A DNA stretch of 64,000 bases from an uncultured bacterium (GTDB taxonomy: Bacteria; UBP6; UBA1177). How positions within the stretch are numbered: position 1 is the stretch's first letter; each line of letters opens with the position of its first letter. Positions 63,316 through 64,000 of this stretch are shown one piece after another. The translations under genes were made by a program, and so were the position numbers. The notes beneath the pieces were generated by a model that did not search any database, was not told the DNA's origin, and saw only the letters and a program-made list of their open reading frames with translations. The stretch covers positions 1-64,000 of the forward strand of contig CAJOFY010000004.1 of NCBI GenBank assembly GCA_905233945.1, given 5' to 3'.

Positions 63316-63879
63316 ATGTTTGAACAGAAAGCTTTTTTTGACAATTTGAAGTCAACTTACGACAAGTCGATCGATTCCTACAAAAACGAAATCGGGCAGT
63401 ACAGAACGGGAAAGGCTTCCCCGAAACTGCTTGACAGCATTTTTGTGGATTATTACGGAACAAAAACTCCGCTTAACCAGATGGCTTCGGTCACGACTCC
63501 CGACGCAAGACTTATCGTTGTTCAGCCTTATGACCGCTCGGCTTTGAACAAAATCGAAACCGCCATCAGAAACGCTAACATCGGCTTCAACCCGAGCAAT
63601 GACGGCATCGTCGTAAAAGTTCCGGTTCCAGCTCTCACGCAGGAAAGAAGAAAAGAACTCGTAAAACAGCTGAGCCAGCTTTCAGAGAAATTCAAAGTCA
63701 GCCTCAGAAACATCCGCCGCGACGCTATCAGCGATATTCAGAAGGCTCAGAAAGGCAAAGAGATCACTGAAGACGACGAAAAGAAATTCACCGATAAAGT
63801 TCAGAAAGACCTCAACGACTACATCAAAAAGCTCGAAGATATCACGAAAGCGAAAGAGAAAGAGATCCTTGAAGGATAG
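63316..63879 (+). CDS. frr: Ribosome-recycling factor
   Basis: The protein has 187 residues, the family length. YKNEIGQYRTGKASPKLLDSIFVDYYG, QPYDRSALNKIETAI and RKELVKQLSQLSEKFKVSLRNIRRDA are RRF signatures. It releases ribosomes from mRNA after termination, together with EF-G. It follows pyrH by nine bases with GGAGAG as ribosome site. Confidence 0.97.
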   Translation: MFEQKAFFDNLKSTYDKSIDSYKNEIGQYRTGKASPKLLDSIFVDYYGTKTPLNQMASVTTPDARLIVVQPYDRSALNKIETAIRNANIGFNPSNDGIVVKVPVPALTQERRKELVKQLSQLSEKFKVSLRNIRRDAISDIQKAQKGKEITEDDEKKFTDKVQKDLNDYIKKLEDITKAKEKEILEG

Positions 63880-63967
63880 TAAAAAATCATACAAAACGCT
63901 TTCCACCGGCATTGAACGACAAGTTTCTTGACTTTCATGCCGCAAAGAGTATAAATCTCCGGCTTTT

Positions 63968-64000
63968 GCGGGCGTAACTCAGTTGGTAGAGTGTCGGCTT
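63968..64000 (+). tRNA. 5' part of a tRNA, cut by the window edge (possibly Gly)
   Basis: GCGGGCG, TA, the D stem ACTC/GAGT with loop AGTTGGTA, and the start of the anticodon stem TCGGC followed by TT are visible. The anticodon lies beyond the window. The GCGGGCG acceptor end resembles tRNA-Gly, but the identity is not proven. Confidence 0.75.

Noticed and set aside
1-64000. CRISPR array, insertion sequence, prophage, integrase or origin of replication
   Set aside because: I saw no regularly spaced identical repeats, transposase, integrase, phage structural gene or DnaA-box cluster. The only tight tandem repeats are protein linkers.

Overview
The window reads as a chromosomal segment of a Gram-negative, diderm bacterium. 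Evidence: Lgt and LspA with many lipobox proteins, a TonB-type protein, a BamB-like propeller, an MlaE-type permease, an RpoH-type sigma factor, and the ClpP-ClpX-Lon series. Secreted lipoproteins with long Asp/Asn/Ser/Gly linkers and Cys-rich repeats, together with several DUF1566 (Lcl) proteins, suggest a deltaproteobacterial or Myxococcota-like lineage or an uncultivated relative. That placement is an inference from style, not a phylogeny. The genetic code looks standard, starts are ATG/GTG/TTG with GGAGG-type ribosome sites, and several promoters have a TAAAAT-like -10 box.

Region 1 (about 1-15,460, all plus strand, visibly AT-richer) is the accessory and most unusual part. A small membrane protein, a P-loop GTPase-like protein, a two-helix membrane protein with a possible GAP1-like region, a highly divergent SEDS (RodA/FtsW-type) polymerase and a class B-like penicillin-binding transpeptidase follow one another with overlaps or short gaps (1108-8722). 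Behind them lie proteins built from interchangeable parts: an internally duplicated N-terminal module of about 70 residues, a membrane helix or signal peptide, coiled-coil or repeat spacers, and C-terminal lectin-fold-like DUF1566 or DUF6273 domains. One of these genes is split by a single in-frame TAA at 13372. I regard 1108-14891 as a candidate undescribed envelope or peptidoglycan system controlled by a GTPase.

Region 2 (15,500-33,400) holds a rhomboid protease, a Sel1 lipoprotein, a zinc/manganese-type ABC transporter behind a Zur-like palindrome, an lspA-lgt-yigZ operon flanked by two Asp-rich lipoproteins, an operon of HIT protein, DUF2520 protein, prenyl synthase, MlaE permease and sugar epimerase, and a minus-strand operon of folD, a DciA-like gene, a MeaB GTPase and topoisomerase III.

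Region 3 (33,500-46,000) has a LysM-M23 peptidase whose stop codon lies inside a tRNA-Arg(CCT) gene, an MreD-like/PBP2 pair, HtpX and LemA, a four-gene exported-protein cluster, an acyl-CoA synthetase under a palindromic operator, and an intergenic stretch that may encode a structured RNA. Region 4 (46,000-64,000) is housekeeping: lon-clpX-clpP, rdgB, a YfgM/BamB-like pair, HU, a JAB-DinG fusion, proS, a chalcone-isomerase-like protein, rpoH, glycogen phosphorylase, a TonB-like protein with internal repeats, pyrH, frr and the start of a tRNA at the right edge.
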